The translations under genes and the position numbers were made by a program. Positions 1 through 8,504 of a DNA stretch of 25,671 nucleotides are shown one piece after another; within the stretch, counting starts at the first letter, position 1, and each line of letters begins with the position of its first letter. The notes beneath the pieces were generated by a model. That model did no database searches, had not been told where the DNA came from, and saw only the letters and a list, made by a program, of their open reading frames with translations. The stretch comes from a virus, in the IMG/VR virus record IMGVR_UViG_3300005915_000102, positions 1 to 25,671 of that record. The stretch is one strand, 5' to 3'.

Positions 1-1
1 G

Positions 2-64
2 AAAAGAATATGTAGGTGCTGAAAACAAGTATGGAAAGATGTATATTGTAGTTGTGGTGGGTAG
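2..64 (+). CDS. 3' end of a gene, possibly a zinc-ribbon tail (partial)
   Basis: The window opens inside a gene. One open frame ends at TAG (62-64) and its last 20 residues carry four cysteines in a C-x-C-G...C-x-C-G arrangement, the look of a C-terminal zinc ribbon; one of those glycines is a TGA codon. A competing frame (3-74, ending TAA) gives a tail rich in valine, and nothing here decides between the two. No function can be assigned from about 20 residues. The stretch 65-119 contains no gene that I can see. Confidence 0.25.
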
Positions 65-119
65 CCTAAGCTAACAACAATATAGAATGAAACTAGATTT
101 TAATTGATTTACTTACAGT

Positions 120-392
120 ATGAAAGCAAAGATAGAAGCAATAATGGAAGAACTATACTGAGAGCATAAGAACAGTAGCGAGAGTTATTGTCACATACCA
201 AACTTAGTAAGAGGGGTATTAGAGAAACATCTATCACAAGAGCAGGAAGAAGCAGGAGAGTTAAATGATATGTTAGATAAACATTATGAGCAGTGAGTAG
301 AAATAAAACAAGAGGAGTACACCCCAGAAAATGTAGATAAGTTTATGAATGATAAATGAACACCAATACCAAGAAAGATTATAAAATTGTAG
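120..392 (+). CDS. Hypothetical protein, 90 aa, hydrophilic
   Basis: Open only when TGA is read as Gly (three in-frame TGA codons); it starts at ATG and ends at TAG. The product is charged and rich in Glu and Lys, with a likely helical middle, no membrane segment and no signal peptide. Two Cys/His residues near position 24 do not form a recognisable metal site. I do not recognise the family. It stands first in the row of small genes before the deazaguanine cassette, 28 bases before the next gene, and may be an early or accessory phage gene; that is inference from position only. Confidence 0.65.
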
Positions 393-420
393 TAGTTTTA
401 ATATATTAATATAAATAACA

Positions 421-648
421 ATGGTAAATAAAATGGGTGATTGCCCTCATTTGAAATCAGAAGAACAAGACGGATTTGAATATTTACAAAATAAATTTGA
501 TGAAGGACAAGTAATTTTTACAACAAAAGATATGATAAGATTTTGTTTTAGTATTAAGTGTCCTAATTTTGATACTTGTGAGTACCACGAAGCCATTGCA
601 GAAGCACTATTAGGCAATCTCGAAGACTTTAGAAAATGAAGTAAATAA
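421..648 (+). CDS. Small Cys/His-containing protein, 75 aa, unknown
   Basis: ATG start after an AT-only leader without Shine-Dalgarno; one in-frame TGA (637-639) is read through to TAA at 646-648. The product has a CPHL motif at residues 8-11 and a later C-x4-C-x6-C-x2-H cluster in the middle, so metal binding is plausible, perhaps a small zinc-binding protein. No family is recognised. It lies directly upstream of queD but is separated from it by about 90 bases holding a possible promoter, so it need not belong to the deazaguanine operon. Confidence 0.7.
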
Positions 649-679
649 TTTTAGATATAGATTTAGTATCAAAAAAGAC

Positions 680-707
680 TTGAAATTGATTTTCTATTAA
701 ATATATA
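680..707 (+). promoter_or_regulatory. Possible sigma70-type promoter before queD
   Basis: TTGAAA at 680-685 and TATATA at 702-707 are separated by 16 bases, in the 88-base gap upstream of queD. The placement would drive the whole deazaguanine cassette. In DNA this AT-rich such matches are frequent by chance, so the call is weak. Confidence 0.25.
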
Positions 708-736
708 GTGAGTGTTTATATTTCTTAAAACTCATT

Positions 737-1132
737 ATGCAAATAACAAAAGAATTTACAATCGACTTAGCGCATAGGCTTACTAACCACCCTAGCAAGT
801 GTATAAATGTTCACTGACACACTTATAGAATACAAGTATCTGTTAGGGGAGATATAAAAGAAAATTGAATGGTGATGGATTTTGGAGAGTTCAAAAAAAT
901 TAAATCTCGATGTGATGAAAACTGGGACCATTCATATTTGTATAAAGTAGGAGATGAAGTTTGAGAATTTTTAAAAGAAAAATGATATAGGGTTTTTAGT
1001 TTTGGTGTAGAACCTACTGCAGAAAATATGGTAATATTTCTAAAACAAATTGTAGCAATAGAATTTGATTTATTAGAAGAAGATGTGACTATAAGGATGT
1101 ATGAAACACCTACAAGCTATGCACAAGCATAG
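737..1132 (+). CDS. queD: QueD: 6-carboxy-5,6,7,8-tetrahydropterin synthase
   Basis: 131 aa, the normal size for QueD. The family converts 7,8-dihydroneopterin triphosphate (the FolE product) to 6-carboxytetrahydropterin, the second step to preQ0. Visible residues: His13 and the C-x3-H-G-H motif (Cys22 nucleophile; His26 and His28 zinc ligands with His13), the DHS motif in the middle, PTAEN, and a late glutamate in an ETPT motif. Gly27 of HGH is encoded by TGA, direct support for TGA = Gly. It is the first gene of the cassette and is followed 25 bases later by folE. The related eukaryotic-type PTP synthase is less likely because the Cys spacing is of the QueD type and the neighbours are queE and queC. 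Confidence 0.93.
1059..1083 (+). repeat. 25-base exact direct repeat, copy 1 (in queD)
   Basis: These 25 bases recur exactly at 8411-8435, about 7.35 kb away in an unrelated gene. Both copies are read in the same frame and encode the peptide EFDLLEE close to the C-terminus of their protein. See copy 2 and the corresponding finding. Confidence 0.6.
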
Positions 1133-1157
1133 TTTTTTTATTTATTGTAAAATTATT

Positions 1158-1751
1158 ATGTACCCAATGAGAGAAAACAATTTAACTGATATTGAAAAGA
1201 TAGAAGCTATATCACTACTATTCAGCGAGATTATGACAATCTTAGGATTAGATTTGGAAGATGATAGTTTAAAAAAAACACCATACAGAGTAGCAAAGAT
1301 GTATGTAAGAGAAATTTTCAAAGGATTGAATAAAGATAACTACCCTAGAATATCAGCATTTGAGAACAAATATAACTATAATCAGATGCTAATAGTAAAA
1401 AATATAAAAGTGATGAGTGCTTGCGAACATCATTTTGTACCATTCATAGGAGAGGCATTTGTTGCATATATACCTAATAACAAAGTTATATGATTGTCAA
1501 AGATAAATAGAATAGTAGATTTCTATTCTAGGAAACCACAAGTACAAGAAAGATTGACAGAAGAAATCCACGCAGATTTAGTAGAGAAGTTAGGGACAGA
1601 AGATGTAGCGATATTAATTAGAGCAAAACATTATTGCGTTGTTATGAGATGAGTAGAAGATATTAATTCAAGTACAACCACTAGCAAGATGTGATGAAAA
1701 TTTATGGACAGCAGCGATGTAAGAAAAGAATTTTTAGAACTTATAAAATAG
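1158..1751 (+). CDS. folE: FolE: GTP cyclohydrolase I
   Basis: 197 aa, usual length for type I FolE. It converts GTP to 7,8-dihydroneopterin triphosphate, the entry step to preQ0 (and folate). The zinc ligands are visible as Cys89, His92 (CEHHF motif) and Cys160 (HYC motif); the substrate-binding GLSK motif at 112-115 and the SSTTTSKM segment near the C-terminus are typical. Gly112 is a TGA codon, as are several others. The ATG at 1158 is chosen because the preceding in-frame ATG at 1101 overlaps queD and adds 19 non-conserved residues. The next gene begins 3 bases after the stop. In this setting it most likely supplies QueD; folate synthesis is a less likely role. Confidence 0.95.
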
Positions 1752-1754
1752 AAT

Positions 1755-2192
1755 ATGTACATAACCCAAAAACAATTTCAAAGAGATGTTTTTTTGTTAG
1801 CAGATATAATAAAATCTATGGGAGTGGAATATGATTGAATAATATGCGTCACTTGATGAGGATTACACTTAACATATTATTTAAGCAAACTTCTTGGTAT
1901 AAAGAATATACAAAACATTAATGTAAGTTCTTATGAATGAAAAAAAAATAAAAGAATAAAGAATTATACAGAATGAATTATGATAAATTGTCGTTTCAAT
2001 AAATATTTAGTTGTAGATGATTTAGTGGACACCTGAAAAACAATAAGGTATATACGCAAAAAGTTTTGAACAAACACAGATGTAGCAACACTATACCATA
2101 AGAATAAGTGTCCTAAACCCGCTTACTATGTGAAGGAAATTTCACCTAAGGAACGAATAACATTTTACTATGAGCATAATATAGATGAGTAA
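1755..2192 (+). CDS. Purine-type phosphoribosyltransferase (Gpt/Hpt-like)
   Basis: 145 aa, similar to small type I PRTases. The PRPP-binding loop is clear: residues 85-96 contain two hydrophobic residues, then VVDDLVDTGKT, the classic DD-x-x-DTG pattern. An upstream glycine-rich TGGG at 33-36 corresponds to the pyrophosphate-binding loop. Such enzymes join a base to PRPP. Specificity cannot be read from the sequence; xanthine/guanine or hypoxanthine is the usual guess. It sits inside the preQ0 operon between folE and queE, and its stop overlaps the queE start by 8 bases, so its expression is coupled to the pathway. A role in feeding GTP to FolE, or in making a deazaguanine nucleotide, is inference. 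Confidence 0.82.
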
Positions 2193-2844
2193 AAAAATAC
2201 CTGTAAGCGAGATATTTATTGCGTTGCAATGAGAGTGACCAAATATTTGAAAACCTACAATATTTATAAGGTTCTTTGGTTGCAATAAGAATTGTACTTG
2301 GTGTGATAGTAAATATTCTACTGCTGGTAAAGATTATAAATTGATGAGTATAGAGGAAATAGTAGAGGAGATAATAGATTTGGATTCTTATAGTGTGACT
2401 TTCACTTGATGAGAGCCTACATTATTTTGTGAGGAGATGGATATGATTATGGAATCTTTATTGAGTTATGAATATTTTTTGAATTACAGTTTAGAAACTA
2501 ATGGTAGCAATAGTGTAAAAAATATGGAACATAGTTTCCATAATATATCAGTAAGTCCAAAATTAATTAATAGTGGAAATTCTCCATACGAATTAAAGAT
2601 ATTGCCTACAGAAAATTGTGAGGCCATATATAAGTTTGTGGTCGATACGGAGAAAGATTTTAAAGAGGTACAAAAATATTGTGCTGAATATGATATACTT
2701 TGCGAAGATGTATATATAATGCCACAAGGGACAACAATGGAGAGTCAATTGAGACCAGAGTTTGTGCAATTGTGCTTAATGTTTTGATACACTTTAAATT
2801 TAAGGCAGCATATTTTACTTCATAATGATAAAAGATGAGTGTAA
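2185..2844 (+). CDS. queE: QueE: 7-carboxy-7-deazaguanine synthase (radical SAM)
   Basis: 219 aa, normal for QueE. This enzyme rearranges 6-carboxytetrahydropterin to 7-carboxy-7-deazaguanine using SAM and a 4Fe-4S cluster. The cluster motif C-x3-C-x2-C is at Cys33, Cys37, Cys40, followed by Asp41; before it stand the family motifs LQGEGPN (14-20) and FIRFFGC. FTGGEPT follows in the middle of the protein. Gly16, Gly18, Gly22 and both glycines of GGEP are TGA codons, while Trp39 is TGG; together this is the clearest proof in the window that TGA means Gly and not Trp or stop. The start overlaps the previous gene by 8 bases and the end overlaps queC by 10. Confidence 0.95.
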
Positions 2845-3413
2845 AAAAGAAAGTAGTATTGTTGTTGTCTTGAGGAATAGATAGTACAACTTTGCTATAT
2901 GAATATTATAAAAATTATGATATTACAGGATTGTTTATTGATTATGGGCAAACAAATCATAAAGAGATAGAGAGTGTAGAATATCATTGTGAGAAATTAG
3001 GTATAGAATATTATGTACACAAAATAGATATGGGTTCATTAGGTTGCGAGAGTAGTTTGGTGTGAGGGGTTATAGATTCACCGACAGTACACAATAGGAA
3101 TATGATGTTTATAGCGGCAGCATTAGCTTTTGCTAGGAACAATAACAAAGATATAGTTATGATATGAAGCCACCTAGGCTCTCCAGATACAGACAATTCA
3201 GTAGAATTTATAGGACGAATGGATTTGGTAGGTAAAATAAGTGTATGAATAGAAGTACAAGCACCATATATATACATAACAAAGAATGAGATTATACGCA
3301 AGGCACAAAAATTATTAGATTTAAATGAAACTCGAAGTTGTTATGAGTGATGAGCGGGACCTTGCGGTAAATGTAAAGCCTGCAAAGCAAGACTTTTAGC
3401 CTTAAAAGAATAG
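2835..3413 (+). CDS. queC: QueC: 7-cyano-7-deazaguanine (preQ0) synthase
   Basis: 192 aa, slightly short against the usual 220-230 residues. QueC uses ATP and ammonia to turn 7-carboxy-7-deazaguanine into preQ0. The ATP-pyrophosphatase P-loop SGGIDST is at residues 12-18 (Gly13 is TGA), the NRNMMF motif lies near residue 90, and the C-terminus has the four-cysteine zinc site (SC...PCGKCKACK). The start overlaps the end of queE by 10 bases, and the stop TAG is followed at once by the ATG of the transglycosylase gene. With FolE, QueD and QueE this completes the GTP-to-preQ0 route in one operon. Confidence 0.95.
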
Positions 3414-4190
3414 ATGTTATTATATTATAGTTGAGTAAAACAATTCAAAGATAAATTGGATTTCAAGAATATAGATAATATCTTGATGGCATTCCCTGAA
3501 CTGAATAAAAAGAAAGATAAAGATTTTTGGACTGATAAGAGAGTGTTTTTAGATAGTGGTGGGTTCTCCATAAGGAACAGTTGAATGGAATTAGATGTAA
3601 AAGATTATGCGGAATTTATCAAACAGTATGGAAGCAACTTCGAGGTATGTGCTAATATGGATACCTCAGATACTAAAGAAACATTAGAGAACCAAAAATA
3701 TCTTGAAGAAGAAACAGGACAATTCATTCTCCCAGTATTCCACCGATGAGAATTAAAGGAATGAAACAAACAACTTATGGAAGATTATTGTGAGAAATAT
3801 GATTATGTAGCGATATGAGGAATGGCGAGTGTGAAGATGAGCAAACCACAAAAGAAATACTATTTGGATTTCTGTTTCCATACAGCTATGAAACATAAAA
3901 CTAAGCTACATTGATTTGGAATAACTAGTATGCACGAACTAAAGAGATACCCATTCTATAGTGTAGATAGCACGACTTGGTTGTCGGCCAGAAGATACAA
4001 TTGCACATTTAAGTTTAGTAATGGTAAGCTATGGGCGTATGGGGTGCATAAGATGAAGAAACTTTGAATAGCGTTTGCTGAACTTACTAACGAACAAAAG
4101 ATGCAGAGAAGTTTGAATGAATGGTATAAGTTCGAGAAATATATAGATGAACTACATAAAGTAAAAGGTTTGAATTATTGGGAGAAGTAA
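3414..4190 (+). CDS. TGT-superfamily transglycosylase, phage DpdA-like (DNA base exchange)
   Basis: 258 aa, much shorter than bacterial tRNA-guanine transglycosylase (about 375). Seen: FLDSGGF at 45-51, matching the DSGGF active-site motif; FHRGE at 109-113; YVAIGGM at 131-137, matching the substrate-binding GGL/GGM loop; LHGFG at 165-169; and SVDSTTW at 183-189, where Asp185 fits the nucleophile aspartate of the family's GVDxFD motif. Known: phage and bacterial DpdA proteins are TGT relatives that exchange guanine in DNA for preQ0 or derivatives. Inferred: this protein acts on phage DNA because it directly follows a complete preQ0 pathway in a virus and lacks the size of a tRNA enzyme. A tRNA substrate cannot be excluded. 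Confidence 0.83.
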
Positions 4191-4208
4191 TATTTTATTT
4201 GTGGTATT

Positions 4209-5051
4209 ATGATGTGAGAGATAAAAAAGTTTGGTAGTTTATATAATACTGTATGATGAGGGGAATGAGATAAATGTAAATACCCTACAAGGCTTGATAC
4301 TTATTGACAGGGGTGTGGGCATAATTGTTCTTATTGTTATGCTAGAGCGTTATTAGAATTTAGATGACTACGACACCCAAACAATCCAAAGTTCATTGAT
4401 TTGAAGACAGCATATAAAACCATAGCGAGAATACCTAAAGACCAAACTACTAGATTATGAGGTATGACAGATTGTTTCCAGCCAGTAGAGAGAGTGCATA
4501 AAATAACCTACAATGTATTGAAAGCATTTAACCATTATAGGAAACACTATCTGATAGTCACTAAAAGCGATTTACTAGCAACGGATGAATATTTAGAGGT
4601 ATTAGATAAAGAGTTGGCACATATACAGATAACAATAACTGGAACAGACGACAAACTAGTATCAACATATGAGAAAGCGACTTTAGTATCTAATAGGATA
4701 AAGGCAATAGAAAAACTATACAAATTATGATATGATGTGCAGATAAGATTGTCCCCATATATAATACCGTATGTAGATATAGATATAATAAATAACATAA
4801 AGTGTGATAAGATAATAGTGGAGTTCCTTAGAATAAATCATTGGATTAAAAAATGGTTTGATATAGATTATAGCGACTACACACTAAAGGAATGAGGCTA
4901 CAATCATCTACCTTTAGAGAAAAAGAAAGAATATCTATCGAGAATAAAGATAAAGGAGATAAGTGTGTGTGAGGATGTGCAAGAGCATTACGATTACTGG
5001 AGAGAGAATGTAAACCACAACAAAGAGGATTGTTGCAACCTAAAGTTTTAA
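4209..5051 (+). CDS. Radical SAM protein, spore-photoproduct-lyase-like family
   Basis: 280 aa. The N-terminal third has DTYGQGCGHNCSYCYAR-type sequence with the C-x3-C-x2-C cluster at Cys36, Cys40 and Cys43; Gly33 is TGA. The following segment (MTDCFQPVE, then alternating strands and helices ending with a RLSP motif) fits a radical SAM barrel of the SplB-like group. Substrate is unknown. Position is telling: 18 bases after the DpdA-like gene and 18 before the ParB-like gene. A role in tailoring the inserted deazaguanine base, or in DNA repair, is inference. The start could be either of two adjacent ATG codons (4209 or 4212). Confidence 0.85.
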
Positions 5052-5069
5052 ATCTTTAATTATATAATA

Positions 5070-5606
5070 ATGGACATTAAACAAATTGCGATAGAGAAAC
5101 TTATACCCTACGAAAAGAACAACAAAGAACACGACGAGATACAGATAACTAGGATAGCGAACAGTATCAAAGAGTTTGGCTTCATACAGCCATTAGTAAT
5201 AGATAAAAACAATGTAGTGGTTATAGGACATTGAAGATTAGATGCAGCGAAAGAGTTAGGGTTGGAAACAGTACCTGCGATTATGGCAGAAAATCTTGAC
5301 GAAGAACAAATAAAGAAGCTAAGAATACTAGATAACAAACTTAATGAGAGTGATTGGCATTTAGAAAACCTCAAGATAGAGTTAGATGATTTAGGACAAT
5401 TAGATATAGGGGATTTGAATATAGATATAAAAGATATGTTCCCAGAGTTTGACGCACCTGAATTTAATCCTGATGAGTATGATGAGGAAGAAGAAAATAA
5501 AACTAAGATGGTTGCTTGTACTGTATGGGCAAAAGATTTAGATGAGGCAGGAGAAATTAAAGAGGCAATAGAGGAAATAGGGTACGAATGTGTAGTGAAA
5601 GGATAA
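5070..5606 (+). CDS. ParB/sulfiredoxin-fold domain protein
   Basis: 178 aa. The N-terminal half is a ParB-like nuclease domain: IPYEKNN near residue 12, a FGFIQPLVID segment, then VVVIGHGRLDAAKELG followed by VPAI, the phosphate-binding GHxR box (its Gly in GR is TGA). The C-terminal half is very acidic and ends in a small alpha/beta segment. Phages often carry such single-domain ParB-like genes beside methyltransferases or terminases. In the bacterial 7-deazaguanine (dpd) islands, one component, DpdB, is described as ParB-related, so a helper role for the transglycosylase is possible. A packaging or partition role is the main alternative. Confidence 0.8.
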
Positions 5607-5627
5607 GTTTTTATATAGATATATATT

Positions 5628-6128
5628 ATGGCAACAAAGAGATATGATTACAATGCTTTAAAGTTAGAGTTCTTTCAATCAGATTTTGATGAGATTTCAG
5701 TATTTTTTAAGTCGGTTTATAGTAAATGGACTGGAACTATTGCGAAAGCGACTACTGGTTGGGCTAAAGATAAAAACAATTGGATGAAAAAAGTAACGGA
5801 AAGGGCTATTACTAATGCAGAAAAGAGGGCAGCGAAATCATTGGAGATACCGCTTACTACCTTGAAATTGTGAAAAAAGAATGCGGTTGGTATATTAATG
5901 CAAAGTTTAAATGGCCTTGTAGACAAGAAAGGTAATGTGACGGAAGATGTGAATATACAAGATGTGTGCAGGGTATTAGATAAAATCAAAACTGAATTGA
6001 AAGAACCTACAAACATTACTAGGCAATTCAATACAGAAATTCGTGACGATAGTTTGACAGAAGAAGAACAAGAACTAATAGAAAAAATTGAGGAAGATGA
6101 GAAGAAAAAGAAAAAGAAAAAGAAGTAG
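5628..6128 (+). CDS. Candidate terminase small subunit
   Basis: 166 aa, one in-frame TGA (5871-5873), ending with an uninterrupted run of eight lysines before TAG. The first 90 residues are largely helical and basic, with features suited to DNA binding; the middle is acidic. I cannot match a TerS family directly. The assignment rests on position, immediately upstream of the large terminase (with the tRNA-like element between them), size, and the predicted helical DNA-binding character. It could instead be another DNA-binding phage protein. Confidence 0.5.
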
Positions 6129-6134
6129 TGATAT

Positions 6135-6270
6135 GGGAGAGTGGCGGAATAGGTAAACGCTAGCTGAAGTAAAACGGCGACGATACATTGAATACGAGAG
6201 TATCAGTGAGGGTGACTTGAAACACCCTATTCTAATCACAATTGTAGGGTGCGAATCCCTACCTCTCCCC
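6135..6270 (+). tRNA. tRNA-like element, Leu-type D arm, anticodon arm unresolved
   Basis: A perfect 7-bp acceptor stem pairs GGGAGAG (6135-6141) with CTCTCCC (6263-6269). The T arm is GTAGGG/CCCTAC (6244-6249 and 6257-6262) around loop TGCGAAT, with G where psi55 is normal. A D arm (GCG/CGC, 6144-6160) with GG in its loop closely resembles class II tRNA-Leu. Between D and T arms lie 83 bases, about 45 more than a class II tRNA needs. This interior can form GCTG/CGGC (6163-6178), ATAC-GAGA-GTAT, and AGGGTG/CACCCT with a CTTGAAA-containing loop. The anticodon cannot be assigned. No CCA is encoded. It may carry a small intron-like insertion, or be a degenerate or non-canonical tRNA. Confidence 0.5.
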
Positions 6271-6297
6271 TAATAAATATTTTATTAATCGTATGTA

Positions 6298-7764
6298 ATG
6301 GCTAATGATTTATGAACACAGGCAATGAAATGAAGTCCAGCTCTAAGGAAAACATACCTTAGCAATCGTTTTTATAAATATAGTTTATTTTATTTCCCTG
6401 AATATTTTATTTTTGATACTCCACAATTTATAGAGGATTATTGTGAGGCGTTGGAACAATGAAAGAATGTTTACTTTGAGGGATTTAGATGATGTGCTAA
6501 AACAACTATCGCACAAGTATATGTGAATAAATGTATAACTTATAGGACAAGGAGAAACATAATGCGGTACTCACAAACAATAGATAATGCAGAGGAGAAT
6601 TTGAGTTATATAGCGAATAGTTTAATATGATGAGATGATACAGAAGTTAGCAGGTTAGTAAAGGATTTTGGGCAGTTATATTATGATGAGTTCTCTTGAA
6701 AGTATTGAGAAAAGAAAATGAAAAGAACTAATAAGTTTGTGACGGAGAACGATATAAATGTTAGAGCAATGTCACTAGGTACAAGTCCTAGGGGAAAGAA
6801 TTATACAGCTAAGGACGGTAAACATAGACCCGATTTACTGGTGTTCGATGATGTAGATACTTTAGATAGTGTGTCGAGTAAAAAGAAAATAGATAAAAAT
6901 TTTAACTTTATGCTTCAAGAGGTATTGTGAGGAACTACTGGTGCGTGTCAGATGATATTTCTAGGGAACACTATATATGAAGACGGTATAGTGCCTAGAT
7001 TTAAAGAACATATAAAGAACGATTCCAGTCGAGTAATAATAAAACAGTCGATATATAAAAAAAAGAAAATAGTTTGGGACAGGTTTGTTGAAACAGATAA
7101 ACAGATGAACAAATTAAACAAAGGCATTAGAGAAAGTAATAGGAAATATACTTCATTAGAAACAGAGAGAAGAAGATTAGGGCAAATATCATTCGACCAG
7201 AACTACAATCTTGTACCTTATATTCAATGACAACAGATAATATCTAGAGATATGATTAAGTATTTGAAATGTAGTGACTTCGGGTTTGATTATATACAAA
7301 TAGGAGTTGACCCTGCGATAAGCGAAAAGACTGGTAGTGACAGGTTTGCGATATGCGTGACTTGATTTGATTGAGATAAAAGATATATATTAGAGAGTGT
7401 GAAGTTGATAGGTAAAGAAAAAAATATCAAGAGAGCGAGTAGGGTTGTATTAGGTCTCTATAAAAAATGGTGAGCGAATAGAGTAGTGGTCGAAACAACC
7501 GCATACCAAGCGGTATTAAAAACTATCTTTCAAGATATGGGTATGGCGGTTAAAGCTATATCGCCACATAGAGATAAAGTGACTAGAGTTATGGAGTATC
7601 AATGAATGTTTGAAGACGGAAAAGTTATATTCAATACAACAGGTACACAAGATTTAGTTGATGAATTATTAGTGTTCCCTTGATGAGATTTTGATGACCA
7701 AGTGGATGGTATGGTTTATAGCCTCTATGGAGAGAGAAATAAGTTCTTTATATCAGCTTTATAG
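6298..7764 (+). CDS. terL: Terminase large subunit (packaging ATPase and nuclease)
   Basis: 488 aa, typical TerL length. The ATPase part has Walker A GFRGCAKTT (62-70), with Gly65 as TGA, and Walker B LLVFDD (180-185). The C-terminal RNase H-like nuclease shows acidic residues in order: GVDPA (Asp338), VVVET (Glu399) and DDQVD (466-470). It powers DNA translocation into the prohead and cuts concatemers. The ATG at 6298 lies 28 bases after the tRNA-like element, following an AT-rich leader. The coding frame is broken by many TGA codons, all at plausible glycine positions. The downstream gene starts 1 base after the stop. Confidence 0.93.
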
Positions 7765-7765
7765 T

Positions 7766-8011
7766 ATGAAAAATCAAAAGATAAAAAAATTAGAGCGTGA
7801 AATCATTGTTCTAAAAACAGAGAGAGCAGGTAATTGGACAGTTCGTAGGAGCGAGGTTTTAGATATTATGAGTTGTGAATGACTTATAATGCAGTTCTTA
7901 AATAAAGGAGCAAGTAGAATGGATGAGATACCTGCGATAACCCACCACAATCTATTTGACTTTTGGAAATGGGTACAACAGAAGAAAGACACAATATGAC
8001 CTATAAAATAG
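7766..8011 (+). CDS. Hypothetical protein, 81 aa
   Basis: Starts at ATG 1 base after the terminase stop, so it is probably translated by coupling; ends TAG. The first 25 residues are strongly basic and predicted coiled-coil-like, followed by a short mixed region with aromatic FDFWKW near residue 65. Two Gly codons are TGA. I do not recognise the family. Its place between terL and portal suggests a packaging or head accessory gene. A longer in-frame start at 7691 lies inside terL and is rejected. Confidence 0.6.
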
Positions 8012-8037
8012 TTTTTATTTATTTATTATATATTATT

Positions 8038-8445
8038 ATGAAAGAAGAAAAAACATTTAAGAAGATTAGCGAAACCTCTTTCCAACTTGATGAAGTTAAG
8101 GAGTTTTCAAACACAGTAGATTGTGTCACTGTTTTCCAACAGTTAACTGCAGGAGTTAACCAAATCAAACAAGTGATAGGGCAAGCGAAAACAGGTAAAG
8201 ACCAAGTGAAGCAAATCATTACTTGATACAACGCTTGGGTAGATGTTCTAGTAGAGGCGAATGACAAATTGCATTTAGCGATTATTATTCCCGCAAAGAT
8301 TGATTTAGGAGATGATTATGATGTTGCTAGTATCGACATTGCTAAACTTCCTAAGATTGATATTAAGAAACCAGAAGCTCCAGTAGTACCTCTTGCAGAC
8401 GATATAGCGGTAGAATTTGATTTATTAGAAGAAGAAACGAAATAA
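8038..8445 (+). CDS. Hypothetical protein, 135 aa, acidic C-terminus
   Basis: ATG after a leader made almost wholly of A and T; ends TAA, with one internal TGA. The N-terminal two thirds look helical (Lys/Gln/Val-rich), followed by a Pro-containing linker and an acidic end carrying the EFDLLEE peptide shared with QueD. No known family is recognised. It is the last gene before the terminator at 8468-8496, so it probably ends the first transcription unit. The upstream in-frame ATG at 7963 overlaps the previous gene and is not used here. Confidence 0.65.
8411..8435 (+). repeat. 25-base exact direct repeat, copy 2
   Basis: Identical over 25 bases to 1059-1083 in queD and in the same reading frame. 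The bases just outside the block are similar but not identical (AGCG before it here, AGCA before copy 1). Confidence 0.6.
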
Positions 8446-8467
8446 TAAATTGTATTGTTTTGATTGA

Positions 8468-8496
8468 AAGATAGAGGTAAAATCCTATCTTTTTTT
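8468..8496 (+). terminator. Rho-independent terminator
   Basis: A 7-bp stem, AAGATAG (8468-8474) with CTATCTT (8485-8491), encloses a 10-base loop and runs into a seven-T tract. It lies 23 bases after the stop at 8445 and before the structural genes, so it should separate the modification/packaging transcript from the virion transcript. A second, unstructured T run follows at 8510-8518. Confidence 0.7.
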
Positions 8497-8504
8497 AAAA
8501 TAGG

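Noticed and set aside
3-74. Alternative frame at the left edge with a Val-rich tail
   Set aside because: Cannot be excluded, but the Cys-rich frame has a more protein-like metal-site pattern; neither is certain.
1101-1157. Upstream start for folE
   Set aside because: It overlaps queD and adds residues without family similarity; the ATG at 1158 gives the normal start.
6135-6270. tmRNA or group I intron in tRNA-Leu
   Set aside because: Too short for either and no tag frame or group I core elements are visible; only the tRNA-like ends are supported.
7691-8037. Longer starts for the two small genes after terL (7691 and 7963)
   Set aside because: Both lie inside the preceding genes; ATG codons at 7766 and 8038 follow the stops in the usual way.
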